From Perkinsus olseni (taxonomy: Eukaryota; Perkinsozoa; Perkinsida; Perkinsidae), in assembly GCA_013115135.1 (NCBI GenBank), contig JABANP010000266.1, positions 1-64,000 on the forward strand: DNA of 64,000 nucleotides. Direction: 5' to 3'. This document shows, piece by piece, positions 10,577 through 20,892 of the stretch. A program made the translations under genes and the position numbers. Position 1 is the stretch's first letter. Each line of letters opens with the position of its first letter. The notes under the pieces were generated by a model. It did no database searches, was not told where the DNA came from, and saw only the letters and a list, made by a program, of their open reading frames with translations.

Positions 10577-10891
10577 CCTCACCATTCTTCTTTCCGTCTT
10601 GCCTTTTAGAATGCCCATTGTGAAGTGGTAGGCTGTCGTTCTGTAGATCTTCTTCTTCTTTTATTGCGGTTGTTGTCTAGTACCCGGTACATTGGTAATG
10701 ATGCATTCTGGTACTATACGTCATTAACGTTTTGTATAGTTATCACCATTTTCCGGCCCTTGGATTATTATGTATCATAATCTCCTGCGAGTATTATCAC
10801 CATAATCATTATTGCAGTCCAAGTTGGGTGTTGTAGCGTTCTAGTGAGAGGGGCTTCGACGTGGCTGTGCCTCAGTCATGGACTTACATGG
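10577..10891. other. Intergenic, AT-rich
   Basis: 315 bp between two plus-strand genes, with AT-rich runs (10700-10820) that would suit a 3' UTR, terminator and promoter. No ORF or RNA gene seen. Confidence 0.4.
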
Positions 10892-11753
10892 ATGACCAAC
10901 GGGTTGAGAGAGGTGGTTGAGCTGGGCTCGAGCTCAGAAGAGAGCGACTGCTCGATAGAGAAGCTTCCTCCGCGAAAGCGGTCTAGGAAGGCGGAACCCC
11001 CTAGGCCGCGGGAAGGAAGGGTTTTGAATCTCCCAGGGGACATCCCGCTGGATCGATGGCCGTTGGATGATGAGGGCTCGTGGTTGACGTACTCGCCTGA
11101 GCTTCGTGGAAGATCCTGCTGAAGCATTGGGAGAGTTGATGAGAGAAGTCCCTTGGGGTCAGGGCACGGTTAAGATATTCGGAAAGGAGCACCTTGAACG
11201 GAGATTGACTGCATTCTATGCTGATGATGGGAAACAATACAGGTAGTAGTTGTCATGGCTGGGAGATCCGCCGAATGAGGATGTACTCAGGTACTCGGGC
11301 GGGCCGTTGAGAGTGCCTTCGCCGTGGACGAGGGGTCCGATGGTCATAGCGAAATTGAAGATGGCTGTGAGCAAGGCATGCGATGAGCAGTTCAACTGCT
11401 GCGTCCTCAACTACTATCGAGACGGATCGGATAATATCGGCATGCACTCCGATGATGAGAAGGTCCTCGGTAAAAAACCGTCGATTGCCTGCATCTCCTT
11501 GGGAGCGGAGCGAGACTTTTTCTTAGACGCCAAAAAGGATAAAAGGAAAGTAGTATCTCGAGTACGGCGGCGGCGGTGTAGCGGGAGATGAGCGAACTCG
11601 ATGTAGGTTCACATAGTGCCGCGCAGTGGATCGTTGTTGGTGATGGGAGGAAGTACCCAGAGGCTGTGGAAGCACGGCCTGCCGTCTCGAAAGAGGGAAC
11701 ACCGTCCAAGAATCAGTCTGACGTTTCGCTACGCCCTCCGGGGAGCCAATTAG
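10892..11753 (+). CDS. AlkB-like Fe(II)/2-oxoglutarate dioxygenase (ALKBH2/3 type), 3 exons
   Basis: Oxidative demethylase of alkylated DNA or RNA bases. Exons 10892-11242, 11291-11549, 11607-11753; about 251 residues. Family marks: VKIFGKEH, the iron-binding HSDDE in NIGMHSDDEKVLGK (His and Asp ligands), IACISLGAERDFFL, SGSLLVMGGSTQRLWKHGLP carrying the second His ligand, and the 2-oxoglutarate-binding Arg pair in RPRISLTFR. A Ser/acidic and basic N-terminus (PPRKRSRK) could be a nuclear signal. One extra base at 11102 (GAG C TTC) breaks the frame between SWLTYSPE and FVEDPAEAL, both clearly conserved. The gene lies just downstream of the AT-hook gene in the same direction. Confidence 0.85.
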
Positions 11754-12000
11754 TGCGTCCGAAGAACATTGATCACCTTGGTTTCAAGCTTTTAAGAATT
11801 GAGTTTCTCTTCAGTACTCACCTCACACAGTCTCCGAATGTGAAAGAACTTTAGCCATCTCGTGAGAGGCCCGCTCGCCGAGCACCGCGGGGACGCGCCC
11901 TTCACGCCGGAGACGCGAGTTTCTCCCGTCTCCTCGCCGGATTTCCATCCGTCTCGGTCCATCTGAGTCGTAGTACTCTCGCTCCAGTCGTGCTGCTTTC

Positions 12001-13152
12001 ATGGCTTCGATCGCCAGAGCTCTCACCTCGGCACTTGTTTTGCTCTGGCGGGTGGAGGCTGCAGAGGTCACCGCTCCCATCGAGGGAGGGGCTGTAGCGA
12101 TGGAATTTGATAAGCAGGAGCAGCGGCTGATAGTCGACACCGGCAGTCAGGCCCTCTTCGTGGTGTACAAGGAGTGGTATGAGAAGACCTACGCCGGTCG
12201 CAGCTGTACGACGCTGAGCTCAGGATGCTATACATGTCCGGATGGTTGTGATCCTTACCGCTCCTCGCGGAAATTCTTCGTCGAATTTGGCGACGACACT
12301 CATGTTACTTTTGTGATGCATGAGGGTTCAATCACCATCGGCGGTCGAGTGATTCACAGTGCCACCTTCGGGCTAATTATCGGCTTCAATTCGCCATCGT
12401 CCGAAGAAGAGCCCCACGGTCTCCTCGGTCTAGCGCAGCCTCAGCCGGGCGGCCCCTCGCCCTTCCTCAAGCAGCTCTACGCAGCCGGGGTTATCCAAGA
12501 GCGAAGGTTCAGTGTGTGCACTCCTGAGCAGAGCACACACCTAGATGGGACGCTGACTCTAGGTGGAAGGGGCGATTGTGCAGTCTTCGCGATGAGACAC
12601 ATGGAGCTGGTACAGTCGAGAGCTTCGCAAACGTCGTCTCTGCTGCAGCTGAGGCTCTCTAGCGTGAGCGTAGCCACTGGAGGGACCATGTTCATCGCGT
12701 TAGACAACAAGCTGGCCGTACTTGATACGGGTGATGCTCTAATTCGACTACCCACCCAACTTTACGAAAAAGTCACTTCGATGCTGGACAGATCGGGAAT
12801 AGATCACGAGGGCAACAAGTGGCTGATCAGGAATACTGAGATGGAGCACATGCCGATACTTCAACTCAACTTGGGCGACTTCTCTCACGGAGCGTGCCTG
12901 GTGCTGCGCCCTGCCTACTACACCGAGGAGTACTCGGACACGTTGCGCATACTAGCGATAGAGCCGACCGAGTCTAAGACAGTGCATCTCGGCATGCCCT
13001 TCTTTCGGGCCTACTACACGCATTTCGACTTAGAGAACTCGACCCTCGAGGTTGCTCAGTACTATCACCGATGGGCGGTTCCCCACGGAGATTGCTCTAA
13101 GAGATCCGGAGGGGATCTTTGGAGAGAGCTGAGTTCATCATTGCTACCATAG
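12001..13152 (+). CDS. Secreted pepsin-like (A1) aspartic protease
   Basis: Single exon, 383 residues, starting MASIARALTSALVLLWRVEA, a signal peptide. Two pepsin active-site segments are present: IVDTGSQ at about residue 46 and VLDTGDALIRLP at about 242. The fourth position of the second motif is Asp rather than the usual Ser or Thr. Other A1 features are HGLLGLAQP after the first lobe, two Cys-rich loops (CTTLSSGCYTCPDGC) and FFRAYYTHFDLEN near the end. It lacks an obvious prosegment. The protein probably acts outside the cell or in a vacuole. A paralogue sits at 19390-20892. Confidence 0.85.
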   Translation: MASIARALTSALVLLWRVEAAEVTAPIEGGAVAMEFDKQEQRLIVDTGSQALFVVYKEWYEKTYAGRSCTTLSSGCYTCPDGCDPYRSSRKFFVEFGDDTHVTFVMHEGSITIGGRVIHSATFGLIIGFNSPSSEEEPHGLLGLAQPQPGGPSPFLKQLYAAGVIQERRFSVCTPEQSTHLDGTLTLGGRGDCAVFAMRHMELVQSRASQTSSLLQLRLSSVSVATGGTMFIALDNKLAVLDTGDALIRLPTQLYEKVTSMLDRSGIDHEGNKWLIRNTEMEHMPILQLNLGDFSHGACLVLRPAYYTEEYSDTLRILAIEPTESKTVHLGMPFFRAYYTHFDLENSTLEVAQYYHRWAVPHGDCSKRSGGDLWRELSSSLLP

Positions 13153-14075
13153 CCATGAATTTATTTATCCAATGCTGGTGTATTTGACTCATAGCGAATC
13201 ACTCGAGTTAGTAGTAGTTCACGCGAGTACTTACGATCCGATGGGGTTCTCTCTACTGAGAAGTCAGCATGAGGGCCCTCAGATGTTATCGATCGGTGAT
13301 GTCGACGAGCAGTGACGAAAGGTGAATGCACGAGCCACTTGAACGAGGTGTTCTGGATAGAGCATCCCTCGGGTCAGGGATGTCTGCTAGAATCCACGGC
13401 TTTAACAGAAGAATTTACTGTCTCGCCCCACGATTCCTCTTGTGACTGTCTCCCTCACTAGCCTAGCTTACGTATCGTCATAGCTCAAGGGCCACTGTAA
13501 ACGATAGTTGTTGAGTGATCCAATGTAGCACACGGCTGCGTTTGACTCCTATGACATGATTTTGTCCGTACTCTGGGAATGCACAAGCAGTGACACTGGT
13601 ATGGCACAAGTATATTCGACCTTCCCGCGGAGCGATCATCAGTTCGAAGAGGTGTTGTGAGACTGAGTCATTGAGAGCTGAACATCAGGGATGTGACGCC
13701 ATCTTGAATCCAATCTCTGATCTACTGTTTCCCTGACCGACACACCTTTCCATAACGCATTTCTGACATTTGACTACTCGGCCCGCCCACTTGAGCTTGC
13801 CGACTATCCAGCGCTGTCGCCGTGGTTTTTTCCATTTAAGGACGGCCAAGGAGCGCATGGGCAGGCAGTGGTTGTCGAAAGGCTCTACCGATTCATCAAC
13901 CGAGCCGTCGACTTCGACTTCCCTCGGTGCAGATCGAGGTGGGTAGCGACACTCGACACCACAGCGTGCGGCCTCCGGTGCGATGTTGGAATTTGAAACT
14001 CTCAACTGAGCAAAATCTTCGATTGACACGAACATCGCAAATGAGCACGGAAGAGGTTCGAGTGCACTAGTTGGT
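13153..14075. other. Intergenic, nothing recognised
   Basis: About 920 bp. A minus-strand open frame (13685-14107) overlaps the end of the decayed gene at 14076 but has no family features and looks like chance. No RNA gene, repeat or promoter element that I can support. Confidence 0.35.
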
Positions 14076-15029
14076 TTAGGAAGATGAAGGAGCCACAGTT
14101 CCACCATATCGACGTATTAGTCCAAAAGCCGCATCCATCTTATCATTCAAGAATACGTTGATCCAAGTTTGGTCCTTGCAGGTAGCCGTCCGGAGGATTC
14201 GATCGGATTTCGTCGATCAGCGGCATGAACTTCTCGACTGAACTTGGATGTTACTTTGAGCCTGATTTCTTCCAACCGCTTTGCGAAAGGGATGACTCCT
14301 GAGAAGGCCTTTTGAATTCTTCCCGCACGGCCCTTCGACAAATCCGTATATATGAGCCTTGCGGTAGGTGAAGGTGAGGGTCATCGTCTCTCCATCTTTT
14401 CACCTGACAGTCGACAAATGATGCATTGCAGCGATTAAATACCGGAAGAGCTCGTCCGTGTGGAAATCACCATTGCACATCGATTCCTCTTCTCAGTGGT
14501 CCTGTTTCCGACCATGCAACGGAATATCCACCGCCCTCAACCTGCATCACCGTTAACATGCCGTTTGCAGAAATTTCCTGGCAGAATGAGTCGCGGTTGC
14601 AAACCTGCAACGGGATACAGAGGCAATTATTCTTAGAGAACGGTGCCGAGCTCGCACCCGCCGGGTGAAGGTGGTCAACTCAGTCACTTGCTCGTTTGGC
14701 ATAGCCACGTCACTGCTAAGCTCGGACAGCCTAGTATTTATTTTCCTGTCTATCTCCGACAGTCCAGTGTCCAATTTCCTGTCCATCGCGGACAGCTGAG
14801 CGTCCATTTTCTTGTCTAGTTCGGACACTAGCCTCCAAGCTTTGAGACACGGGAGTTTCCGACTGAGGAGAAGGCAGATAGGATGCCACTCCGCTTTAGC
14901 GATTACCCTGGAAGGCTTACGCCCAGCGGCTTGCAGGGCAATGGCAGCCCTTGGAGCCAACATCATCAGCAAAGCGCAGGGAACACCGAAGACGAGCATT
15001 ACCAATTGAGGCGTTTCTTGAGAAGCCAT
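14076..15029 (-). pseudogene. Decayed copy of the neighbouring membrane/coiled-coil gene
   Basis: Homologous along its length to the gene at 15413-16372. It keeps a hydrophobic N-terminus (GVPCALLMMLAPRAAIALQAA), a heptad-like stretch with repeated SE(L/I)D(K/R)K, KAFSGVIPF, and the ending NDKMDAAFGLIRRYGGTV. These pieces lie in different frames: one shift before KAFSGVIPF and another before INVFLNDK, plus a 2-base loss in the coiled coil relative to the sister copy. The upstream flank (15080-15250) is also duplicated (compare 16460-16620), so a block of about 1.3 kb was copied. Confidence 0.65.
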
Positions 15030-15412
15030 TACATTTCAGTGACAGGATGACCGCTAACATTTGAACTCACAGGGCGCCCAGGTTGAGAGAAAGTAGAAAT
15101 ACTAAATCGGAAGGATACAGGTTCTATCGATCAGTTCTACGTCTCCTCTTGCGAGGAGATCGAGTTCTATATGGAAGCGTGCCTGGCGTCGACCACGGGT
15201 TACGAGGGGAGTTTGGGCATACCATTGATGACGAGGCGTCGACGGATCGGTCCTTTCCCCCGGATCAAAATCCCTCACTCGTGATGTCGATCATAATCTC
15301 CGTGACTCAGTGAGGTTGGACAAAAGATATTCCACGTTGAATTGATTAAACGCATCGACTCAGAAAACACTGCAGATGAACATGGACAACATCATAAGCC
15401 TTTTGAGGTTGC
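15030..15412. other. Duplicated spacer between the tandem copies
   Basis: Contains the upstream flank of the decayed copy. The stretch AGAAAGTAGAAA with what follows is related to 16470-16620 upstream of the sister copy. No gene. Confidence 0.4.
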
Positions 15413-16372
15413 TTAGAAGTTTTCCACCGTTCCACCGTGCCTCTGGATGAGCACAAAAGCTTCATCCATTTTATCATCTAAGAACTCCTTGATCCAGCCT
15501 CTTTCCGCCGGCCCTCCACGCAGCGAGTTTTGATCCATGCTGGTTAGTTCCCAACACACTTCGTTCGTCATCTCGGAGTCAAGTTTCGGTCTGATCTTGC
15601 TGAAGAGGTTAGGAAAAGGATTGACTCCGGAGAAGGCCTCTTCGATAATCTCGGTGGGGCCCCTAAGTTCGCCCCGGAGTTTAGTTTTGTAGTCCTTGAA
15701 GAGGATCTCCATCGTCTTGCCGTCGCCTGTCCTGACAACGACGTTCAAATGGCCTACAGCAACGCCCATGGAACACTAGCAGTGGCGAATCAGGAGAAAC
15801 TGGTCATAAATATCACCACTGTAGGCGAATTTCTCTGAAGTGTGGTCCGCGCCCCTCCCAATGAGCGGAATACGAACCATCATCCTTTTTGCACACGCTT
15901 GAGAGGCTGTCTGAATACGATCCCATACAGAAAGAATCCCAAGGTACAGTCACCTGAAGTAGTGTGGCTGCATGCCGGCTACGCAGAACAAAGCCGAAAT
16001 CTCACGCCCACGGTGTGAGCGATCAACTGAGGCACTTGATTGCTCAGCCTAGCCACTCGATTGTCGGGCTCCACCAATTTCCTGTCAATCGCGGACAACC
16101 GAGTCCCCATTTTTCTGTCTAGTTCGGACACTATGGCCACCAAGCTTTGAGACGCATCTGCCACAGATGTTTCGGTCAGAGAAAAAGTCAGTAAGGTTGC
16201 CACTAGACCATTCAAATTCGACGCTTACCCTAGGTCGCTTGGGCCGAGCTGCCTGCAAGGACATGGCAGCCGTTGGAGCCAACATCATCAGAGACACACA
16301 GTGAACGCCGAAGACGACCATCAGTAATCCCGGGAGAATGAGGCGTTGCTGAAACCGACTGGCCGGAGCCAC
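15413..16372 (-). CDS. Multi-exon membrane/coiled-coil protein of unknown function
   Basis: Starts at 16372 with a hydrophobic segment (LPGLLMVVFGVHCVSLMMLAP), a signal anchor or TM helix. A coiled-coil-like stretch (VSELDRKMGTRLSAIDRKL) follows around 16000-16150, and the last exon (15413 to about 15760) encodes KTMEILFKDYKTKLRGELRG and FLDDKMDEAF. Exon 1 probably ends at 16229 before GTAAGC, but splicing to AG at 16158 does not keep the coiled-coil frame, so the middle is unresolved. Either an exon boundary differs, or this copy is also damaged. Family unknown. Confidence 0.45.
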
Positions 16373-17134
16373 CGGAAAGAGTTCTCCTCACGAATGGTGG
16401 GCTACTTCAAGGAACTTTTATCATTCAGTCACAGGACGGCCGGTAACGTCCGAAATGACGAATGTGTGAGCAGACAGAAAGTAGAAACGGATCGTAAGGA
16501 GACAGGTTCCATCGAGTAGTTCGGGTCCCGTCTCATCTTCTGAGGCGACCGAGCCCTGCATGGAACTGTTGGATATGCTCGGCATCGACTGCGGGCTAGG
16601 AGAGGAATGTGCGCCTACTATGCGTGACTGAGAAGGTTCAGCACAGTGTGTCTCCCCGTGGTCCTCTTACTCGAGTTAAGATGCCGTCATTCGTATGGGA
16701 TATGTCCGGCGAGCCTCAGAGATGACAAGAAATGTGGCTCGCTGAACGTCTCCTGTCGATGAGTTGGCTAAGAAAGTACGATAATTTGAGGTGATGGGAA
16801 CAAACACCTACAGTTCCCGCAACCCAACCATCCTTCAAGCCGAGACATCCCCATGCCAAGCACATCGAACTCGGATCTTGAATGGGAGAGGCAACTAGAC
16901 GAGCCAATCTGTGCGCGTTTTTCAAGGACCCCTGTAGACAGGGGTTTAGGTAGCTTCTGAGTCTCGCTGTGTCGCAATATTTCGCATCAGTAGAAGTTCA
17001 TCTACCGTCATGTTGAACCATGACTCTCAAGAACAAGGCTATTGATTCCTTTCCAGTAGCCTGTAGCTGAGTTTGCCACACTCTTCTACTACTACCAGAA
17101 CACTGCACCCGGTTCACCACTGAAACAGTCACTA
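16373..17134. other. Intergenic, nothing recognised
   Basis: About 760 bp. The part next to 16460-16620 is the duplicated upstream flank. Short minus-strand frames at 16716-16977 show no family features. Confidence 0.35.
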
Positions 17135-17500
17135 TCATGAGTCCTTATAGAACGACTCGTGGACCCCCCTCGCTTGGCCACGCGGCACCGGGATGGCAGA
17201 TAGATTAGCGAGGAACTCATCATACTCCTTCTGCCGATGCGTGTCGTTGAAGCGGAACTTGATCATCATGAAGAGAACTACCGCTGTTGCCAAAGTTACC
17301 CCGCCGACAATCAAACTTTGCCGTCTGAAGGAGCCAATGGAATAAATAACCTCCGCCGATATCGCAAGACGATTGGAGCAAAAATAATTCGGAATCTCGC
17401 GCTGATGATTGATCATTATTATGTCTATCATTGAGATCAGGCCAATGCCGCTCGTGGCGCTTCGGTCAGTCAAATCTATAGCGCTGATCCTACGGATCAT
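17135..17500 (-). CDS. Small single-pass membrane protein
   Basis: Open frame of 121 codons. It has one clear TM helix (SLIVGGVTLATAVVLFMMIKF) followed by a charged stretch (DTHRQKEYDEFLANL), the layout of a small mitochondrial or ER membrane subunit. Its ATG overlaps the predicted stop of the upstream gene in the tetranucleotide ATGA, so it may instead be a downstream exon of that gene. Function unknown. Confidence 0.4.
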   Translation of the reverse strand: MIRRISAIDLTDRSATSGIGLISMIDIIMINHQREIPNYFCSNRLAISAEVIYSIGSFRRQSLIVGGVTLATAVVLFMMIKFRFNDTHRQKEYDEFLANLSAIPVPRGQARGVHESFYKDS

Positions 17501-17854
17501 GCGGGTGTACTAACCGCATGCCGCGGGAAACTGCGCGGCCCCTGTCTCTTATTACTGATAGGTTATACGTTGAGGGTGGATAGATCTGTAGTACGACGGT
17601 GTGCCCGGCTTTCCTCTAGTGTGGATGCTCCCGCCTCCTCCACGATAACAAGCTGGATTCTTGATGTATGCATCATACGCCGCCTGCTTTGTATGAGCCC
17701 AGCTCTCGGTGACTCTTGCACCGGTTGCTGTTCCTCTGAAAGCCTTCAACTTCCCTCTGATCGATGAGGGCACTGTGAAACTGCTCCGCACACGTTGCGT
17801 GGCAGCCTTCATGGCACTGACGTCTATGTTGGGGTACTTGATTTTAATCGGCAT
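17497..17854 (-). CDS. Small basic protein, 2 exons
   Basis: Exon 1 17854-17556 (MPIKIKYPNIDVSAMKAATQ...), 46-nt intron 17555-17510 (GTAATA...GTTAG), exon 2 17509-17497 ending in TGA; about 103 residues. Basic, with a Gly-rich turn (YRGGGGS) and no membrane segment. Unknown family; may be joined to the membrane ORF directly downstream. Confidence 0.42.
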
Positions 17855-17959
17855 GAGGCATCGGGCTCAACAAAACTGCGGTCAACGTTCAACTGCCCGA
17901 TCTGACCAACGTCAACGCCGAGAGAACATGGAAAATTCGGCAAAGCGAAGAATGGTAAC

Positions 17960-19228
17960 TCAGGCTGAATACGGTCCAACTGCCTCGATGAGCGTCGCTA
18001 GAAGCGAACCGATAAATATACCGTTAATGAGAGCGAAAGCCATCGTGTAACCAGCAACTTCTTGCTCCTCCTGACGATCCTCAGGCACCTGCGTTGGTCC
18101 GTGTATCATGATCCATGTTATACATACACCGTTGGTGAGAGCCAGCAAGGCCATCACAACGAATCGAAACCAATCTTGGTTGAACGGTGGTACGTTGACA
18201 TGTACACAGAGGAAAAAAATTGGGATGAATATGACTCGCGAGAGGGTTACCCATCGAACTGCTCTCTTGCCAAGTCTTACGCTCAGGCTTGGCGCGAATC
18301 TACCGATAGTATCAAAAACTTGGAAAGTGTACACGACATACGCTCCAAAGTCGGCAACACTGAGGCTGGAGGGCGACATTCGGAACACCAACCAGGGAAA
18401 GACGACAAACGTTACAACGAAGTTTATCCAGGCGTTAAACGCCTGCGGCAGGGTGTCTCTGAGGATCGAACGTAGTGGTCTTTGCAGAGACTGCCTGAGA
18501 CTGAATTTCTCTCGGCCACGTTCCACTGCGAAGACATGCTGCATGTACGGATGCTTCATGGTACACCAACGAAATACGGGGACGATTGAGTAGTTAATGA
18601 GCATGGATATGGCGAAGAAGACGACTAATTTGGTGTAAGGGACATTGCTGACGTTCATGGACTCCAAGACGACTTTAACAAGCAGATTCAACGGTAGCTG
18701 GATTATGCCGGCGAGGCCCTCCCCGACCATGATCCACGTCATGCATCGGGCCTCGCACATGGCAGCAAGGCCGAACATAGAGGACTCCATCATAGCGTTA
18801 GAGAAACCGAAGACACCAACAAGAATACAACCCATGACAAAACCCGCGGTTTGGCTGGACCGAGCCCAAGTCACGGCAACAATGGCGATGAGTATTTGAG
18901 AAGTTCCCATACCAATGCATCCTACGTCGAACCTTGGGGCAAAGCGAAATTTGTTGCCGATGAATACGAGTAGGAGCTGACCAGCGTTGATGAGCAGGGA
19001 GTAGCACATAGAGACCCAGGTACCATAAGGGGCTCCAAATGCGTCTATCAGAACCCCAAGCTCGCCCAAGATGAAGTTCCACCCAAGAAGAGCCACCACA
19101 CCGATAAAGCAGAACTGTGCACACAGCCATACGTCAACCCGCACGGCTGGTTCCGTCGGGCTCTGGTCGGACAAAGTGGAGTGCGTGGCAATCCGCGGCA
19201 AGGGGCTTTTGCTTGACGACTCTGTCAT
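17960..19228 (-). CDS. Equilibrative nucleoside transporter-like protein (ENT/SLC29)
   Basis: Intronless, about 422 residues from the Met at 19228 (MTESSSKS); 17 more codons are open to an upstream ATG at 19279. I count about ten or eleven TM helices. Marks of ENTs: GVVALLGWNFILGELGVL in TM1 (aromatic-Asn pair), and VFDTIGRF in a later helix, matching the conserved Asp..Gly-Arg of the family. ENTs move nucleosides or bases down their gradient; parasites that cannot make purines rely on them. Substrate cannot be told from the sequence. Confidence 0.75.
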   Translation of the reverse strand: MTESSSKSPLPRIATHSTLSDQSPTEPAVRVDVWLCAQFCFIGVVALLGWNFILGELGVLIDAFGAPYGTWVSMCYSLLINAGQLLLVFIGNKFRFAPRFDVGCIGMGTSQILIAIVAVTWARSSQTAGFVMGCILVGVFGFSNAMMESSMFGLAAMCEARCMTWIMVGEGLAGIIQLPLNLLVKVVLESMNVSNVPYTKLVVFFAISMLINYSIVPVFRWCTMKHPYMQHVFAVERGREKFSLRQSLQRPLRSILRDTLPQAFNAWINFVVTFVVFPWLVFRMSPSSLSVADFGAYVVYTFQVFDTIGRFAPSLSVRLGKRAVRWVTLSRVIFIPIFFLCVHVNVPPFNQDWFRFVVMALLALTNGVCITWIMIHGPTQVPEDRQEEQEVAGYTMAFALINGIFIGSLLATLIEAVGPYSA

Positions 19229-19389
19229 TGGATAGAGCGGAAAAGGGCGCCTGATAGTTTCGCGCAGTGCCAGTCGCACGGAACGTTCCCACGGCGAGCG
19301 AAATTCCCGCTTTCGAGACGTTGTGTGACGCGGTCCGTCGATCTACAATGTCTTTCACGCCTTCACAGTAGTAACTAAATTCATCCTCA

Positions 19390-20892
19390 GTGCCCCATGA
19401 GATGCTGTACTTTGTAATCTGTAGGCTCTACAGTGTAGGGCTTCGAGGACGCAAGGTCTCCTTCGGGTACCATGGAGCCCTTCCTTGTAGGTTTGCTCTT
19501 GGGTCGACTCCTGTCTCCTCGTGTATGCGTGTCTTGTTCTACTCGTCACATCTCGTCATGGCTCGCAGAAGATTGGCTCCACTGACCTTGGACATCGTTA
19601 ACAACTACGTCCCCATGACACTTGACGGCCACATCGTAAACCTATACCTTGACTCAGCGACGTCAGAATGGCTCGTGATGTCCGGCGAGGCCTATGAGGC
19701 AGAGCACGGTGAAGGAGCCTGCCGTGAGCTGGCATCGGGGTGTTACTTCTGTCCCCCTACCTCCCCTTGCGAAGATCTGCATCAGCGGATTCGAACTCCC
19801 GTATACTATTGCGATGGGGATTCTTTGGAGTACGTCAAACACGCTGGAACACTCTCTATTGGTGGCATGAATGTCAGTGGATTGAAATTCGGTTTGATAG
19901 TCAATTACACCAGTTCGGTATCGAAACTACCCCCGAGTGGCATGCTAGGACTAGCCCTGGGGCCCTACGGGTCGTCCATGTTAGAGCAGCTCAGAATGCG
20001 TGATGTCATCGGTGAAGTCTCAGCAACGATTGCAGGCACTGATATCGGTGAGGGAATTACTGGTGAGCTTCTCCTCGGCCACAGCGCGGAAAGTCTGGCC
20101 AAACTTACCCCAGTGAAGTTCTCAACACATCCGACCTATGAGCAGCGTTGCTTGACCCTTCTGCGGACTGACATGAAGCCGGTCGATAACCGTAGCGAGC
20201 GCTCCGAGGGAGACTTTATTGTCGACCTTGTGCACGTGCTGGTGGATACTGGCTCCAGCACTCTAGACCTAACCCGCAGGGAGTTTGAGGTCATGCTGAA
20301 CGAAATGAAGCGCAGAGTGGAGCAGGACGGTGGTAACCCTTCACCTGACCCCTTATGGATCGATAACCGGGGGGTGGTTTGGACGTCAACACTATTTCGC
20401 GATTACCTTCCCATATTGGGCTTTCACCTCGTTGACAGTTCGGGTTCGCGGCCCACACCTATAAGGATCTATCCGAAACACTACATACGCGAGTGTTGGT
20501 CTGAAGAGTGTGTGCTGGATCTTCTCGTGGACGATAGCGATCTGTCGTGTCTTGGCCATCCTTTCTTCCGCGCCTACTACACGTACATGAACCTCACCAG
20601 CATGATGCTCTATCTCACCCCAAACGCTGCTAGATCGCGACCTACTCCGAAACCGCGGGTTAGTCTCCGCCCCACTCCAAGGCCGCGGTGGAGGCTTCCT
20701 ACACCAAAGCCGAGGCAGTCTACGTCAAGGATCATCGAACCGCGTCCTGTGCCGAAGCCGCGATGGTGCTCGACTATCAGCGTGACATCTCGACCCACTC
20801 CGCGGCTGCGCGAGTCCAAGCCGGAGAGCTCCCCCCCTTCCGCAGCTTTCCCTTCTGGAAGCTGTGTGCTTCAGCGTGAAGAGAACGGCTAG
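19390..20892 (+). CDS. Pepsin-like protein with one lost catalytic site and Pro-rich tail
   Basis: 500 codons without introns; paralogue of the gene at 12001. The first active-site segment reads YLDSATSEW (about residue 88) instead of DTGS, while the second is intact (LVDTGSSTLD, about residue 286). Loops with CRELASGCYFCP and the FFRAYYTYMNLTS ending match the paralogue. A C-terminal tail repeats R-P-T-P-(K/R)-P-R units (about 20630-20820). With one lobe altered it is probably not a normal protease. The true start is unsure: a Met at 19525 is in frame, and an ATG near 19471 in another frame opens with a better signal-peptide-like stretch (FLVGLLLGRLL). Confidence 0.75.
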   Translation: MPHEMLYFVICRLYSVGLRGRKVSFGYHGALPCRFALGSTPVSSCMRVLFYSSHLVMARRRLAPLTLDIVNNYVPMTLDGHIVNLYLDSATSEWLVMSGEAYEAEHGEGACRELASGCYFCPPTSPCEDLHQRIRTPVYYCDGDSLEYVKHAGTLSIGGMNVSGLKFGLIVNYTSSVSKLPPSGMLGLALGPYGSSMLEQLRMRDVIGEVSATIAGTDIGEGITGELLLGHSAESLAKLTPVKFSTHPTYEQRCLTLLRTDMKPVDNRSERSEGDFIVDLVHVLVDTGSSTLDLTRREFEVMLNEMKRRVEQDGGNPSPDPLWIDNRGVVWTSTLFRDYLPILGFHLVDSSGSRPTPIRIYPKHYIRECWSEECVLDLLVDDSDLSCLGHPFFRAYYTYMNLTSMMLYLTPNAARSRPTPKPRVSLRPTPRPRWRLPTPKPRQSTSRIIEPRPVPKPRWCSTISVTSRPTPRLRESKPESSPPSAAFPSGSCVLQREENG

